From RGIG9115 sp045644665 (GTDB lineage: Bacteria; Bacillota; Clostridia; UBA1381), in the NCBI GenBank assembly GCA_045644665.1, contig JAZRHH010000007.1, positions 27,148 through 91,147 on the forward strand: a DNA stretch of 64,000 bases. Direction: 5' to 3'. The notes beneath the pieces were generated by a model. That model did not search any database. It was not told the origin of the DNA and was given only the letters and a program-made list of their open reading frames with translations. The translations under genes were made by a program, and so were the position numbers. Numbering within the stretch: the first letter of the stretch is position 1; each line of letters begins with the position of its first letter. Positions 27,451 to 34,886 of the stretch are shown piece by piece.

Positions 27451-28553
27451 AGCAGAAACTCACACATTATACTGTTACTGACATCTATTCCCCTACGGGT
27501 CAAACTGTACCCGTGGGGATTTTTTTTCATAAGACCAAGCTTTATAAATTTTTCGGGTAATTTGTCGTACACGTCATAAAAGCTCCTGCCAAACCGTTTT
27601 TCAAATTCCATTTCGTTTATTCCGTCAGCGGTTCTGAGGCTCATCATGCAATATTCACTCATTTTATCGGATAGTGAAAGCTCTGTTTCCTCTGCCTTTT
27701 CCAAAGGGTTTAGAATATATTCGTTAACGTCGGCTGTATTTGCAAATCTTTTGTTTCCCACAAAAGAGTGTGCCGCAGCGCCAAGTCCAATGTACTCCTC
27801 TGTATTCCAGTACTTCAAATTGTGTCGGCAAGTGACGCCTTTTTTTGCAAAGTTTGAAATTTCGTAATGCTCATATCCTGCATTTTCCAGCTTTTCACAA
27901 ATAAGGCTGTACATTTGCCTGTCCTCTTCCTCATCTAAAAGCTCAACTTGTCCCATTTGTACCATTTTTTCAAGCTCTGTTCCCTCTTCAAGTATCAGGC
28001 TATAACAGGAAATATGTGAAACGCCAAGGGAAAGGGCTGTGTCAAGAGTTTTTGTAAGGCTTTCCGGTGTTTGTCCGGGAAGTGCTGTCATAATATCTAC
28101 ATTTATATTATCAAAATATTTTTTTGAAAGCTCTACCGCCGCCTGTGCCTTGTTACTGTCGTGAATTCTGCCTATTGTTTCAAGCTCCCTGTCACAAAAG
28201 GACTGAACTCCTATACTTAATCTGTTAACGCCGCCATTTTTTAAAGCTGCAAGTTTTTCGTCCGTTAAAGTGCCGGGGTTTGCCTCCCATGAAAATTCGG
28301 TTGCTTCGGAAAATTCAAAGTTATCCCTTATTCCAAAAAGTAAACGATTAATTTGGTCACAGGACAAAATACTCGGAGTTCCGCCTCCCACAAAAACAGT
28401 ATCAATTTTTTGTCCCTTATACAGCTTTGCCTCACGAAGGACTGCATCTATATATTTGTCAAACAGGCTTTCCATTCCCGTGTATGATGGAAAATCACAA
28501 TACCGGCATTTTCTTATGCAAAAGGGAATGTGAACATATAATCCTTTGTCCAT
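27447..28553 (-). CDS. hemW: radical SAM heme chaperone HemW
   Basis: HemN-like radical SAM protein now regarded as a heme chaperone rather than coproporphyrinogen oxidase. The iron-sulphur cluster motif is PFCIRKCRYCDF near residue 10, followed by the SAM-binding FVGGGTPS. The C-terminal HemN region is recognisable (GYEHYEISNFAKKG, CRHNLKYWNTEEYIGLGAAA). The 368-residue length is typical. GAGAGG precedes the ATG. It starts 4 bp after the S24 repressor gene and is presumably cotranscribed with it. In Firmicutes hemW is usually beside lepA, which is not here. Confidence 0.94.
   Translation of the reverse strand: MDKGLYVHIPFCIRKCRYCDFPSYTGMESLFDKYIDAVLREAKLYKGQKIDTVFVGGGTPSILSCDQINRLLFGIRDNFEFSEATEFSWEANPGTLTDEKLAALKNGGVNRLSIGVQSFCDRELETIGRIHDSNKAQAAVELSKKYFDNINVDIMTALPGQTPESLTKTLDTALSLGVSHISCYSLILEEGTELEKMVQMGQVELLDEEEDRQMYSLICEKLENAGYEHYEISNFAKKGVTCRHNLKYWNTEEYIGLGAAAHSFVGNKRFANTADVNEYILNPLEKAEETELSLSDKMSEYCMMSLRTADGINEMEFEKRFGRSFYDVYDKLPEKFIKLGLMKKNPHGYSLTRRGIDVSNSIMCEFLL
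27491..27528 (+). terminator. mntP terminator embedded in the hemW coding sequence
   Basis: CCCTACGGGT / ACCCGTGGGG (27491-27500 with 27509-27518) forms a 10-bp stem with one wobble pair and an 8-base loop, followed on the plus strand by A and eight Ts. It lies 41 bp beyond the mntP stop and inside the last codons of the convergent hemW. Confidence 0.85.
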
Positions 28554-28556
28554 TTT

Positions 28557-29189
28557 TTACCTCTCTATATACAGGTTACTGGTCTGCATACCAACTGCTT
28601 TTCCAAGAATTCTTATATTTTTAAATTCATCGGGAGTGTAAACAAGTGGCTCATACTTTGCATTGGCAGGCATAAGAGTAATTACTCCGCCTTTTTTATA
28701 GACCTTTTTAAGTGTTGCTTCGTCCTCTATAATTACAGCTGCAATTTCTCCGTTTTCTACGTCCTCCTGGGCTCTTATAAGAACAATATCCCCGTCATAA
28801 ATGCGGGCATCTATCATACTATCGCCCTTTGCGATAAGGCAAAAATCTGCTCCAAGATCCGAGGCTGCAAAAATCTCTCCTCTTTCCCCGTCGCTGCAAA
28901 AAATAGGCTCTCCGCAGGCAATTTCCCCAAGGACAGGAATTCTCACGGGCGATGGAAGAATAATATTCTCTGTACTTTCTCCTCCAAATCCCATTATATA
29001 TGCCTCACTACAGTCAAGAACAGCTGCCAGTTTTTCAAGTACCGGTCTTTTTATATTCTGAATTTGTCCGCTTTCATATCTCTGAAGCGTTGCATCACTT
29101 ACTCCAACCTCCTTTGAAAGCTCCGCAAGTGTAAGACCCTTGCCTTTTCTAAGCTGCTTAAGCCTACTGTTTTTAATAAATTCCGCCAT
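28557..29189 (-). CDS. XRE-family repressor with S24 (LexA-type) autopeptidase domain
   Basis: Residues 8-62 are an XRE HTH (LKQLRKGKGLTLAELSKEVG, VSDATLQRYESGQ). Residues 80-205 are an S24/LexA-like peptidase: a candidate self-cleavage site EIACGEP at 89-95, nucleophile Ser124 in AKGDSM, and general-base Lys161 or 162 in ATLKKVY. Such proteins are phage-type repressors that self-cleave on RecA activation. It is not LexA itself, whose DNA-binding domain is of another type. It is divergent from the zinc-ribbon/HTH gene at 29402, with four 15-bp operators in between, and is followed by hemW. Autoregulation is a strong inference. Confidence 0.9.
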   Translation of the reverse strand: MAEFIKNSRLKQLRKGKGLTLAELSKEVGVSDATLQRYESGQIQNIKRPVLEKLAAVLDCSEAYIMGFGGESTENIILPSPVRIPVLGEIACGEPIFCSDGERGEIFAASDLGADFCLIAKGDSMIDARIYDGDIVLIRAQEDVENGEIAAVIIEDEATLKKVYKKGGVITLMPANAKYEPLVYTPDEFKNIRILGKAVGMQTSNLYIER

Positions 29190-29242
29190 GGTTTTTCTCC
29201 TTTCGCAGTCCTATTTCGACACTGTTTCTTAAATTAATACTT

Positions 29243-29271
29243 ATTATAACACAATATTACATAAAATGCAA
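29243..29271 (-). promoter_or_regulatory. promoter of the S24 repressor-hemW transcription unit
   Basis: Minus strand TTGCAT (29266-29271), 17-bp spacer, TATAAT (29243-29248). The -35 box lies inside operator copy 1 (29257-29271), so repressor binding would block it. Confidence 0.78.
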
Positions 29272-29385
29272 TACCTTTTTTAAAAATTACATAAAATGTA
29301 TTGACAATTGGAAAATTTTGTGGTAATATAATCACAAAGTTACATATTTTGTAATTTTATCTGCCACATATTACATATTTTGTAA
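29257..29385. promoter_or_regulatory. four-site operator array of the divergent repressor switch
   Basis: Four copies of a 15-bp element: TTACATAAAATGCAA (29257-29271), TTACATAAAATGTAT (29287-29301), TTACATATTTTGTAA (29340-29354) and TTACATATTTTGTAA (29371-29385). The last two are identical and have TTACA/TGTAA dyad arms. Start-to-start spacings are 30, 53 and 31 bp, close to whole helical turns. Sites 1 and 2 overlap or abut the two -35 boxes, and sites 3 and 4 cover the start region of the plus transcript. Confidence 0.8.
29301..29329 (+). promoter_or_regulatory. promoter of the zinc-ribbon/HTH gene
   Basis: TTGACA (29301-29306), 17-bp spacer, TAATAT (29324-29329). The -35 touches operator copy 2 and the predicted transcription start lies next to copy 3. 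Confidence 0.75.
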
Positions 29386-29401
29386 GAAATGGAGACGCAA
29401 C

Positions 29402-30010
29402 ATGCTTTACTCAAATAATTCGGCCGCTGCACTTGCAGCCTGTGAACGTGAAAGGACTTACCAAAGCCCCGTACAAAAGTCACAAAAAAACACTCTCACA
29501 AGACTTTTGAAGGTGTGTCCCTACATTTCACCTGAATCTTTTAAAAAGCTATCGAAAGGAGAATGTACAATGGCTAATCCTAATTCTACATATGATAATC
29601 TTCTTTATGAAATTAAAGATTGTGAAATAATTAAGGACCTTACACCCGCCCGCAGACACTCAGACAAAATTTACCTTTGCAAATGCAAAATTTGCGGAAA
29701 CACCTTTACACGTTGCCGCAAAACCCTTGTATATCACCATTCTGATTGCGGATGTGTTTCAAACACACCCACCACAGGAGTTTATGCAGACAGAATGATA
29801 AAAGAAGCATCGCTTCTGGCAAAAAAAGTAATGCTTGCAAAGCTGAATGCCTTAAAGCTTGAAAATGCGGCTACCGCATTTGAAGCACTTTATATAAAGG
29901 GTAAGCCCTACGGAGAATATACCGCCATGTCCCTTGGCATGAGCCTTTCAACACTATACAGGGCAAGACAGAAAATTCGTAAGCTTTGGGCAACGGAAGG
30001 CATTAAATAA
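29402..30010 (+). CDS. zinc-ribbon and HTH protein of phage type, divergent from the S24 repressor
   Basis: Unnamed. Residues 93-118 hold a C-x-C-x2-C...C...CGC cluster (CKCKICGN, RCRKTL, DCGC), the small zinc ribbon common in phage HNH and AP2-type proteins. The C-terminal part, about 165-198, looks like a sigma-region-4 style HTH (YGEYTAMSLGMSLSTLYRAR). Two starts are possible: the ATG at 29402 with TGGAGA, or an ATG at 29570 (MANPNSTYDN) with a stronger AAAGGAG, giving 146 residues. The first 56 residues have no recognisable domain, so I favour the shorter protein, with a leader. Its control by the neighbouring repressor is inferred from the operators. Confidence 0.72.
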   Translation: MLYSNNSAAALAACERERTYQSPVQKSQKNTLTRLLKVCPYISPESFKKLSKGECTMANPNSTYDNLLYEIKDCEIIKDLTPARRHSDKIYLCKCKICGNTFTRCRKTLVYHHSDCGCVSNTPTTGVYADRMIKEASLLAKKVMLAKLNALKLENAATAFEALYIKGKPYGEYTAMSLGMSLSTLYRARQKIRKLWATEGIK

Positions 30011-30060
30011 CCGGCTTAATCATACAATATTTTAGAAATAATATAGAAAGGAAAATAAAA

Positions 30061-30303
30061 ATGCTACGCTGCTATGACTTACACCAAAAAGAAGTTATTA
30101 ATATCCGCACAGCAGAAAAGCTTGGGTTTATTGATGACGTTGATATTGACCTTGAAACGGGTAATATTATAAGCCTTATAGTTCCAAAACGCCGTTTTTG
30201 TTTTTTTAAAAGGGATGACCTCACTATTCCCTGGCATGACATTGTTATGGTAGGAAGCAGCATTGTTTTGGTTGACTTTGGCGAAACAGAAAAACTATCA
30301 TAG
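30061..30303 (+). CDS. YlmC/YmxH family PRC-barrel protein
   Basis: An 80-residue PRC-barrel-like protein of the YlmC/YmxH family found in spore-forming Firmicutes. The family pattern is visible: EVINIRTAEKLGFIDDVDID, TGNIISLIVP, then DDLTIPWHDIVMVG and IVLVDF at the end. Function is not firmly known; annotation as a sporulation protein rests on its distribution and expression in spore formers. AAAGGA precedes the ATG. It stands alone between the zinc-ribbon gene and asd. Confidence 0.88.
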   Translation: MLRCYDLHQKEVINIRTAEKLGFIDDVDIDLETGNIISLIVPKRRFCFFKRDDLTIPWHDIVMVGSSIVLVDFGETEKLS

Positions 30304-30390
30304 AATAATATGTTGCACCAAAGCCCTTTATATTGTGCATTTTGCAGTTTATTGCAGAAAAATGAAAAATAAATTACAACAAAATTTGAA

Positions 30391-30419
30391 TTGACATCTA
30401 TGTCATTTTTTGATATTAT
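30391..30419 (+). promoter_or_regulatory. sigma-A type promoter of asd-dapA
   Basis: TTGACA (30391-30396), 17-bp spacer, TATTAT (30414-30419), 36 bp before the asd ATG. The leader is too short for a lysine riboswitch. Confidence 0.78.
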
Positions 30420-30454
30420 TAGTATATATGATGTCTTTGAAAGGATTGAACATA

Positions 30455-31558
30455 ATGAAACAAGAATATAAGGTTGGAATTATAGGTGCAACAGGTATGG
30501 TAGGACAGAGATTTATCACTCTTCTTCATGACCATCCCTGGTTTAAAATAGAAGTACTTGCAGCTTCACCAAGAAGTGCAGGAAAAGCATACAAAGATGC
30601 TGTTGGCGCAAAGTGGGCAATGAACGAAGAAATCCCGGCTGCTATTGCAGATATGATTGTTCTTGACGCTACAGGCGATGTTGAAAAAATTGCCGCTCAG
30701 GTAGACTTTGTATTTTGTGCAGTAGATATGAAAAAGGACGAGATAAAGGCTCTTGAAGACAGATATGCAAAAGCAGAATGTCCTGTTGTTTCAAACAACT
30801 CTGCCCACAGACATACTCCTGACGTTCCTATGATTATTCCGGAAATTAATCCGGAGCATATAGAAATAATAAATGCACAAAGGGCGCGCCTTGGTACAAA
30901 GAGAGGCTTTGTGGCAGTTAAGTCTAACTGCCCACTTCAGTCATATCTTCCTGCTATGGCAATTATTAATGAAAAGTATCCTATCGACCGTGCACTTGTA
31001 ACAACATACCAGGCAATTTCAGGTGCAGGTAAGACTTTTGAAACATGGCCGGAAATGGTTGATAACCTTATTCCGTACATTGGCGGCGAGGAAATGAAGT
31101 CAGAAGTTGAGCCAAACAAAATTCTCGGCTCTATAGTAGGAGGAGAAATTGTTCCTTCAACTGATCTTCAAATCGAGTGCCAGACATACAGAGTGCCTGT
31201 TTCAGACGGACACACTGCTGCGATTTTCTTCTCATTCAAGGACAAAAACAATAAGCCATCTGTAGAAGAAATTGAAGATATGTGGAGAAACTTTAAGGGT
31301 GTACCACAGGAGCTTTCACTTCCACATGCACCAAAGCAGTTTATTCACGTTTCAACAGAAAAAGATGCTCCTGACCAGCCACAGATAAAGGCTGCCCGCG
31401 ACATTGACGGAGGAATGGCAATTTCATGCGGAAGACTCAGAGAGTCTGTTCAGTACGACTATAAAATGGTTTCTATGAGCCATAACACACTAAGAGGTGC
31501 TGCCGGCGGCGGTGTCCTCCTTGCAGAGCTTCTTGCAGCAAAGGGATATTTCGATTAA
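30455..31558 (+). CDS. asd: aspartate-semialdehyde dehydrogenase (archaeal/fungal type)
   Basis: Reduces aspartyl phosphate to aspartate semialdehyde with NADPH, the branch point to lysine/diaminopimelate, threonine and methionine. The N-terminal dinucleotide motif is GIIGATGMVGQRF. The catalytic Cys lies in VKSNCPLQSYLPA, and the later substrate residues include QAISGAGKTFETWPEM and the histidine of VSDGHTAAIFFSF. The sequence resembles the longer archaeal/fungal branch rather than E. coli Asd. The ATG at 30455 (MKQEYKVG) is chosen on AAAGGA and the normal N-terminus, giving 367 residues; the 15 codons upstream are unsupported and overlap the promoter. dapA follows after 20 bp. Confidence 0.95.
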   Translation: MKQEYKVGIIGATGMVGQRFITLLHDHPWFKIEVLAASPRSAGKAYKDAVGAKWAMNEEIPAAIADMIVLDATGDVEKIAAQVDFVFCAVDMKKDEIKALEDRYAKAECPVVSNNSAHRHTPDVPMIIPEINPEHIEIINAQRARLGTKRGFVAVKSNCPLQSYLPAMAIINEKYPIDRALVTTYQAISGAGKTFETWPEMVDNLIPYIGGEEMKSEVEPNKILGSIVGGEIVPSTDLQIECQTYRVPVSDGHTAAIFFSFKDKNNKPSVEEIEDMWRNFKGVPQELSLPHAPKQFIHVSTEKDAPDQPQIKAARDIDGGMAISCGRLRESVQYDYKMVSMSHNTLRGAAGGGVLLAELLAAKGYFD

Positions 31559-31578
31559 TAGGAAAGGACGATAACGTT

Positions 31579-32463
31579 ATGAAAACTCTTCCATTTACAG
31601 GCTCAGGCACAGCAATTATTACACCATTTGACGGTTATAAAACAAACTATGATGCTCTCGGAAAAATAATAGAGGACCAGATTAAAAACTCTACAGACGC
31701 AATTATTATTTGCGGAACAACAGGCGAGGCGTCCACAATGCCGGACGAAGAGCATCTTGCAGCTATTAAGTTCACAGTTGAAAAAGTTGCAGGCAGAATT
31801 CCCGTAATTGCAGGAACAGGCAGTAACGATACTCCACACGCAGTATACCTTTCACAAAAGGCAGAAGAGTACGGCGCTGACGGAGTGCTTTCTGTTACTC
31901 CTTACTACAACAAAACAACTCAAAAAGGACTTGTAGCACACTTTAAGACAATTGCAGAGTCAATTAAAATTCCTGTTATCCTTTATAACGTACCATCAAG
32001 AACAGGAATGTCAATTTCAATTGACGCTCTTAAGGAACTTGCAAAGGTTGAAAACATTGTGGCAATAAAAGAAGCAAGTGGAGATATGTCCTATGCTTCA
32101 AAGGTTGCGGCAGAAGTTCCCGAGCTTTATATGTACTCAGGAAATGACGATATAATTGTTCCAATACTCAGCATTGGCGGCAAGGGAGTTATTTCTGTTC
32201 TCTCAAACGTAATGCCAAAGGAAACACATGATATTTGTAAGCTTTTCTTTGACGGTCAGATAGATAAGTCAAGAGAGCTTCAGCTTAAGCTTCTTGCCCT
32301 TATAAACGCACTGTTTATAGAGGTTAATCCAATACCTGTTAAAACTGCTATGGGACTTATGGGCTATGAGGTAGGAAACTTAAGACCACCTCTTTGCGAT
32401 ATGACAGAGGGTAATCTTAATATTCTTAAGGAAGAAATGAAAAAACTGGGACTTATTAAATAA
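31579..32463 (+). CDS. dapA: 4-hydroxy-tetrahydrodipicolinate synthase
   Basis: Condenses aspartate semialdehyde with pyruvate, the first committed step to diaminopimelate and lysine. The TIM barrel shows GTTGEASTMPDEEH with catalytic Thr, YYNKTTQKGL with catalytic Tyr, YNVPSRTGM and the Schiff-base lysine in IVAIKEASGD. The 294 residues are typical. It is in an operon with asd, the preceding enzyme of the path, and ends at a palindromic terminator. Confidence 0.97.
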   Translation: MKTLPFTGSGTAIITPFDGYKTNYDALGKIIEDQIKNSTDAIIICGTTGEASTMPDEEHLAAIKFTVEKVAGRIPVIAGTGSNDTPHAVYLSQKAEEYGADGVLSVTPYYNKTTQKGLVAHFKTIAESIKIPVILYNVPSRTGMSISIDALKELAKVENIVAIKEASGDMSYASKVAAEVPELYMYSGNDDIIVPILSIGGKGVISVLSNVMPKETHDICKLFFDGQIDKSRELQLKLLALINALFIEVNPIPVKTAMGLMGYEVGNLRPPLCDMTEGNLNILKEEMKKLGLIK

Positions 32464-32489
32464 AAAAAGAGCTTTAAAGCTCTTTTTTT
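32462..32489. terminator. bidirectional terminator between dapA and the small XRE gene
   Basis: A perfect 28-bp palindrome AAAAAAAGAGCTTT / AAAGCTCTTTTTTT overlapping the dapA stop. T-runs are present in both directions, so it can end dapA and the convergent gene. It also covers the last codons of that gene. Confidence 0.88.
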
Positions 32490-32716
32490 ATTCCATAAAA
32501 TATTGTGTCAAAATCTGTATTCAAAATTTCTTTAATCAGAATAATCTCATCAGGATATAAATGTCTTTGTCCTACCTCTATTTTAGCAATTGCACTTCTT
32601 GTTATATCACATCCCGCAAGTTGCAATTTTGCAGACAAAACATCCTGCGTCATGCCCTTATTTTCTCTGATAATTTTTATATTACGTCCAATTTGTTTTT
32701 CTATTTCATAATTCAT
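32474..32716 (-). CDS. small XRE-family transcriptional regulator
   Basis: An 80-residue stand-alone XRE HTH protein (RNIKIIRENKGMTQDVLSAK, then CDITRSAIAKIEVGQRHLYP) with the LKEILNTDFDTIFYG tail typical of one-domain Cro-like regulators. I start at the ATG at 32716 (MNYEIEKQIGRN); the frame is open 35 codons further upstream but through the promoter. Two direct copies of TAGGTGCAT (minus strand) and an inverted repeat around the promoter suggest autoregulation. The stop lies within the palindromic terminator shared with dapA. Confidence 0.85.
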   Translation of the reverse strand: MNYEIEKQIGRNIKIIRENKGMTQDVLSAKLQLAGCDITRSAIAKIEVGQRHLYPDEIILIKEILNTDFDTIFYGIKKEL

Positions 32717-32727
32717 AACATCACCAT

Positions 32728-32803
32728 ATGCACCTAAACAAGAACAATATCTTGACAATAATATACCATGATGATATAATGTAAATGCACCTATATAAGT
32801 GCA
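32728..32803 (-). promoter_or_regulatory. promoter and probable operators of the small XRE gene
   Basis: Minus strand TTTACA (32780-32785), 16-bp spacer, TATTAT (32758-32763). TAGGTGCAT occurs at 32785-32793, directly upstream of the -35, and again at 32728-32736, downstream of the start. The first copy belongs to a dyad TGCAC-N8-GTGCA (32786-32803). Confidence 0.6.
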
Positions 32804-32879
32804 TTGAATTAATTTGTACAAAATTACATTTTCTTAACAAGATTATAATTTGTTTTCTTTTGTAAAATAATGTCCAATA

Positions 32880-32908
32880 TTGACATAATCTGGATTTAAT
32901 AATACAAT
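32880..32908 (+). promoter_or_regulatory. sigma-A type promoter of the 108-residue protein gene
   Basis: TTGACA (32880-32885), 17-bp spacer, TACAAT (32903-32908), 24 bp upstream of the TTG start. Confidence 0.75.
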
Positions 32909-32932
32909 TTTTCATAAAAGGAGGCAGGGTAA

Positions 32933-33259
32933 TTGAACAGGACATTGTATAATACTCGAATAATAAAAGAAGAAAATATTATCTGGAAAATTAAGTACTA
33001 TATTACCAAAAACCAAAAAATCTTTTCTGGTAAACCTCTGGAATATTACGGTATAGAAATTACGTCTTCAAACAAGGAAAAGAAATTTACAAATTTTATT
33101 TCCGGAATTTTCCCCTATATGCACGATGCAGAAAATTTATTAAAGTTCTTGTATGAAAACGAGGCATCACCCATTTCTATGCCATATCTGGCATCCGAGT
33201 TTATAGAAAATAATTTTTTGTCTGAAAGCCTTATAGCTATTGATTTAACTGACGATTAA
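32933..33259 (+). CDS. small protein of unknown function, possibly DUF6514-like
   Basis: A 108-residue protein with a TTG start supported by AAAGGAGG at ideal distance and a consensus promoter. Recognisable blocks are LEYYGIEITSSNKEKK, the aromatic-rich FISGIFPYMHDAENLLKFLY and ASPISMPYLASEFIENNFL. The pattern recalls a small Clostridial domain annotated DUF6514, but I recall it only loosely. No signal peptide or membrane segment. It lies 38 bp upstream of malQ and may be cotranscribed with it. Confidence 0.7.
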   Translation: MNRTLYNTRIIKEENIIWKIKYYITKNQKIFSGKPLEYYGIEITSSNKEKKFTNFISGIFPYMHDAENLLKFLYENEASPISMPYLASEFIENNFLSESLIAIDLTDD

Positions 33260-33297
33260 TGATATACTAATATAAAACTTTAAAAAGGTATTATATT

Positions 33298-34740
33298 ATG
33301 GAAAGAAAAAGCGGAATTTTAATGCACATATCATCCCTTTGGGGAAATTACTCTCATGGCTCCTTTGGCAAAGAGGCCATGGAATTTATAGATTTTTTGG
33401 AGGACTGCGGCTTTTCCTTGTGGCAGGTGCTACCCTTTTGCGTACCTGACATCTGCAACTCACCCTACAAGTCATTTAGCGCTTTTAGCGGTAATCCTTT
33501 TTTTGTTGATCTGCCATCTTTGTATGATGAGGGACTTTTAACAAAAGAGGAGTTGGAAGAGGCAAGACAGGAAGCTCCATATGTATGCGAGTTTGAAAGG
33601 CTTAAAAAGGAAAGATTTTTACTACTTGAAAAAGCGGCAAAAAGATTTGAAAATAAAAAGCTGATAGAAGAATTTTTACAGAAAAACCCTCACATCCAAA
33701 AGTTTTGCGAATTTATGGCACTTAAAAAGTCAAACGATGGCAAACAGTGGCAGGAATTTGAAAACAATACGCCTGATACGGCAGAGTATAAAGCTTGGTG
33801 CTTTATACAGTATATGTTCTTTACTCAGTGGCAAAAAATTAAGGCGCATGCAAACTCCAAGGGAGTAGAAATTATAGGGGATATTCCCATATATGTAGAC
33901 CTTGACAGTTCTGACGTCTGGTCAAACAAGAAACAGTTTTGTCTTGAGGAAGATGGTACACCGTCATGTGTTGCAGGGGTGCCACCGGACTATTTTTGCG
34001 AGGAAGGACAGCTTTGGGGAAATCCCATATATAATTGGGATATTATGGAAAAGGACGGATTTTCCTGGTGGAAAGACCGTATATCCTTTATGGCAAGGAA
34101 TTTTGACGGCATAAGAATAGACCACTTCAGAGGAATAGAATCTTATTACGCGGTTGATGCAAATGCAACCACTGCAAAGGACGGGGTGTGGAAAAAAGGC
34201 CCCGGCATGAAACTGATTAACGAAATAAAAAAAGCTGCAGGTGACTCATTTCTTATAGCAGAGGATTTGGGAATTATAACTGATGAAGTACGTGCTCTTG
34301 TAAAATCAAGCGGTTTTCCTAATATGGGCGTTTTGCAGTTTGCCTTTCCGGGAGATAAAAACTCCCCTCACATTCCTCACAACTACAAAAACAATTCCAT
34401 TGCATACACAGGTACACATGACAATAATACACTCCTTGGATACATATGGGAGCTTGATGAAAGCTCACGCCGTGAGTTTCTTGACTATTTTGGCTTTAAG
34501 GGTGAAAACTGGGATAGCTGCTATGATGAAATAATAAGAGCTATGTTTGCAAGCAGTGCCGGGTATGTTATTTTTCCTGTTCAGGATATACTCCATTTTG
34601 GCAGCGACACAAGACTTAACACCCCCGGCAGGGCAGAGGGTAACTGGGCATTCCGAGTTACTAAGGAACAGCTTCAGAGCATAGATAAATACAAGCTAAG
34701 AAAATGGAATGAAATGTACGGCAGAGTGGTGCAGAGTTAA
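33298..34740 (+). CDS. malQ: 4-alpha-glucanotransferase (amylomaltase)
   Basis: GH77 enzyme that transfers maltooligosaccharide units between glucans, used in maltodextrin or glycogen metabolism. Catalytic regions are visible: nucleophile Asp in FDGIRIDHFRG, acid/base Glu in FLIAEDLGIIT and the third acid in YTGTHDNNT. The N-terminal block GSFGKEAMEFIDFLEDCGFS and WQVLPF are typical. Length 480 is normal. No other glycogen gene is adjacent. The stop codon lies in the loop of its terminator. Confidence 0.96.
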   Translation: MERKSGILMHISSLWGNYSHGSFGKEAMEFIDFLEDCGFSLWQVLPFCVPDICNSPYKSFSAFSGNPFFVDLPSLYDEGLLTKEELEEARQEAPYVCEFERLKKERFLLLEKAAKRFENKKLIEEFLQKNPHIQKFCEFMALKKSNDGKQWQEFENNTPDTAEYKAWCFIQYMFFTQWQKIKAHANSKGVEIIGDIPIYVDLDSSDVWSNKKQFCLEEDGTPSCVAGVPPDYFCEEGQLWGNPIYNWDIMEKDGFSWWKDRISFMARNFDGIRIDHFRGIESYYAVDANATTAKDGVWKKGPGMKLINEIKKAAGDSFLIAEDLGIITDEVRALVKSSGFPNMGVLQFAFPGDKNSPHIPHNYKNNSIAYTGTHDNNTLLGYIWELDESSRREFLDYFGFKGENWDSCYDEIIRAMFASSAGYVIFPVQDILHFGSDTRLNTPGRAEGNWAFRVTKEQLQSIDKYKLRKWNEMYGRVVQS

Positions 34741-34756
34741 GCACCACTCTTTTTTT
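34723..34756 (+). terminator. intrinsic terminator of malQ overlapping its stop codon
   Basis: AGAGTGGTGC / GCACCACTCT (34723-34732 with 34741-34750), loop AGAGTTAA containing the malQ stop, followed by six Ts beyond the final CT. The left arm is coding sequence. Confidence 0.88.
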
Positions 34757-34774
34757 AATAAAAAAGAAGGAGAG

Positions 34775-34820
34775 GTTTAAAAATGCACAGACTGTTCTAT
34801 GACTTTAACTGTGCATTTTT
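34775..34820. repeat. copy 2 of the dispersed hairpin repeat, intact hairpin
   Basis: AAAAATGCACAG / CTGTGCATTTTT (34779-34790 with 34809-34820) forms a perfect 12-bp stem with an 18-base loop. The segment matches 10178-10221 at 38 of 44 positions. It could also end minus-strand transcription of the SLH/LRR gene. Confidence 0.65.
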
Positions 34821-34841
34821 ATTCCATCCCCTTGGATTGTA

Positions 34842-34863
34842 GGCTGACTTTATAAACAGCCCC
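34842..34863. repeat. short hairpin repeat, copy shared with the noc leader
   Basis: On the minus strand GGGGCTGTTTATAAAGTCAG is followed by CC, with GGCTG/CAGCC arms. The same sequence with one A/T change is found on the plus strand at 59563-59584 before the noc-like gene. Confidence 0.5.
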
Positions 34864-34886
34864 TTTAATTTTTATTGTCTTAGAGA

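Noticed and set aside
28557..29189. Calling the S24 repressor LexA
   Set aside because: Its DNA-binding part is an XRE helix-turn-helix, not the winged helix of LexA, and the operators differ from the Firmicute SOS box.
29402..29569. Certain assignment of the first 56 codons to the zinc-ribbon gene
   Set aside because: A stronger ribosome site precedes an internal ATG at 29570, and the first 56 residues show no domain; kept as an alternative only.
30304..30454. A lysine riboswitch before asd-dapA
   Set aside because: The mapped promoter leaves only about 30 nt of leader.
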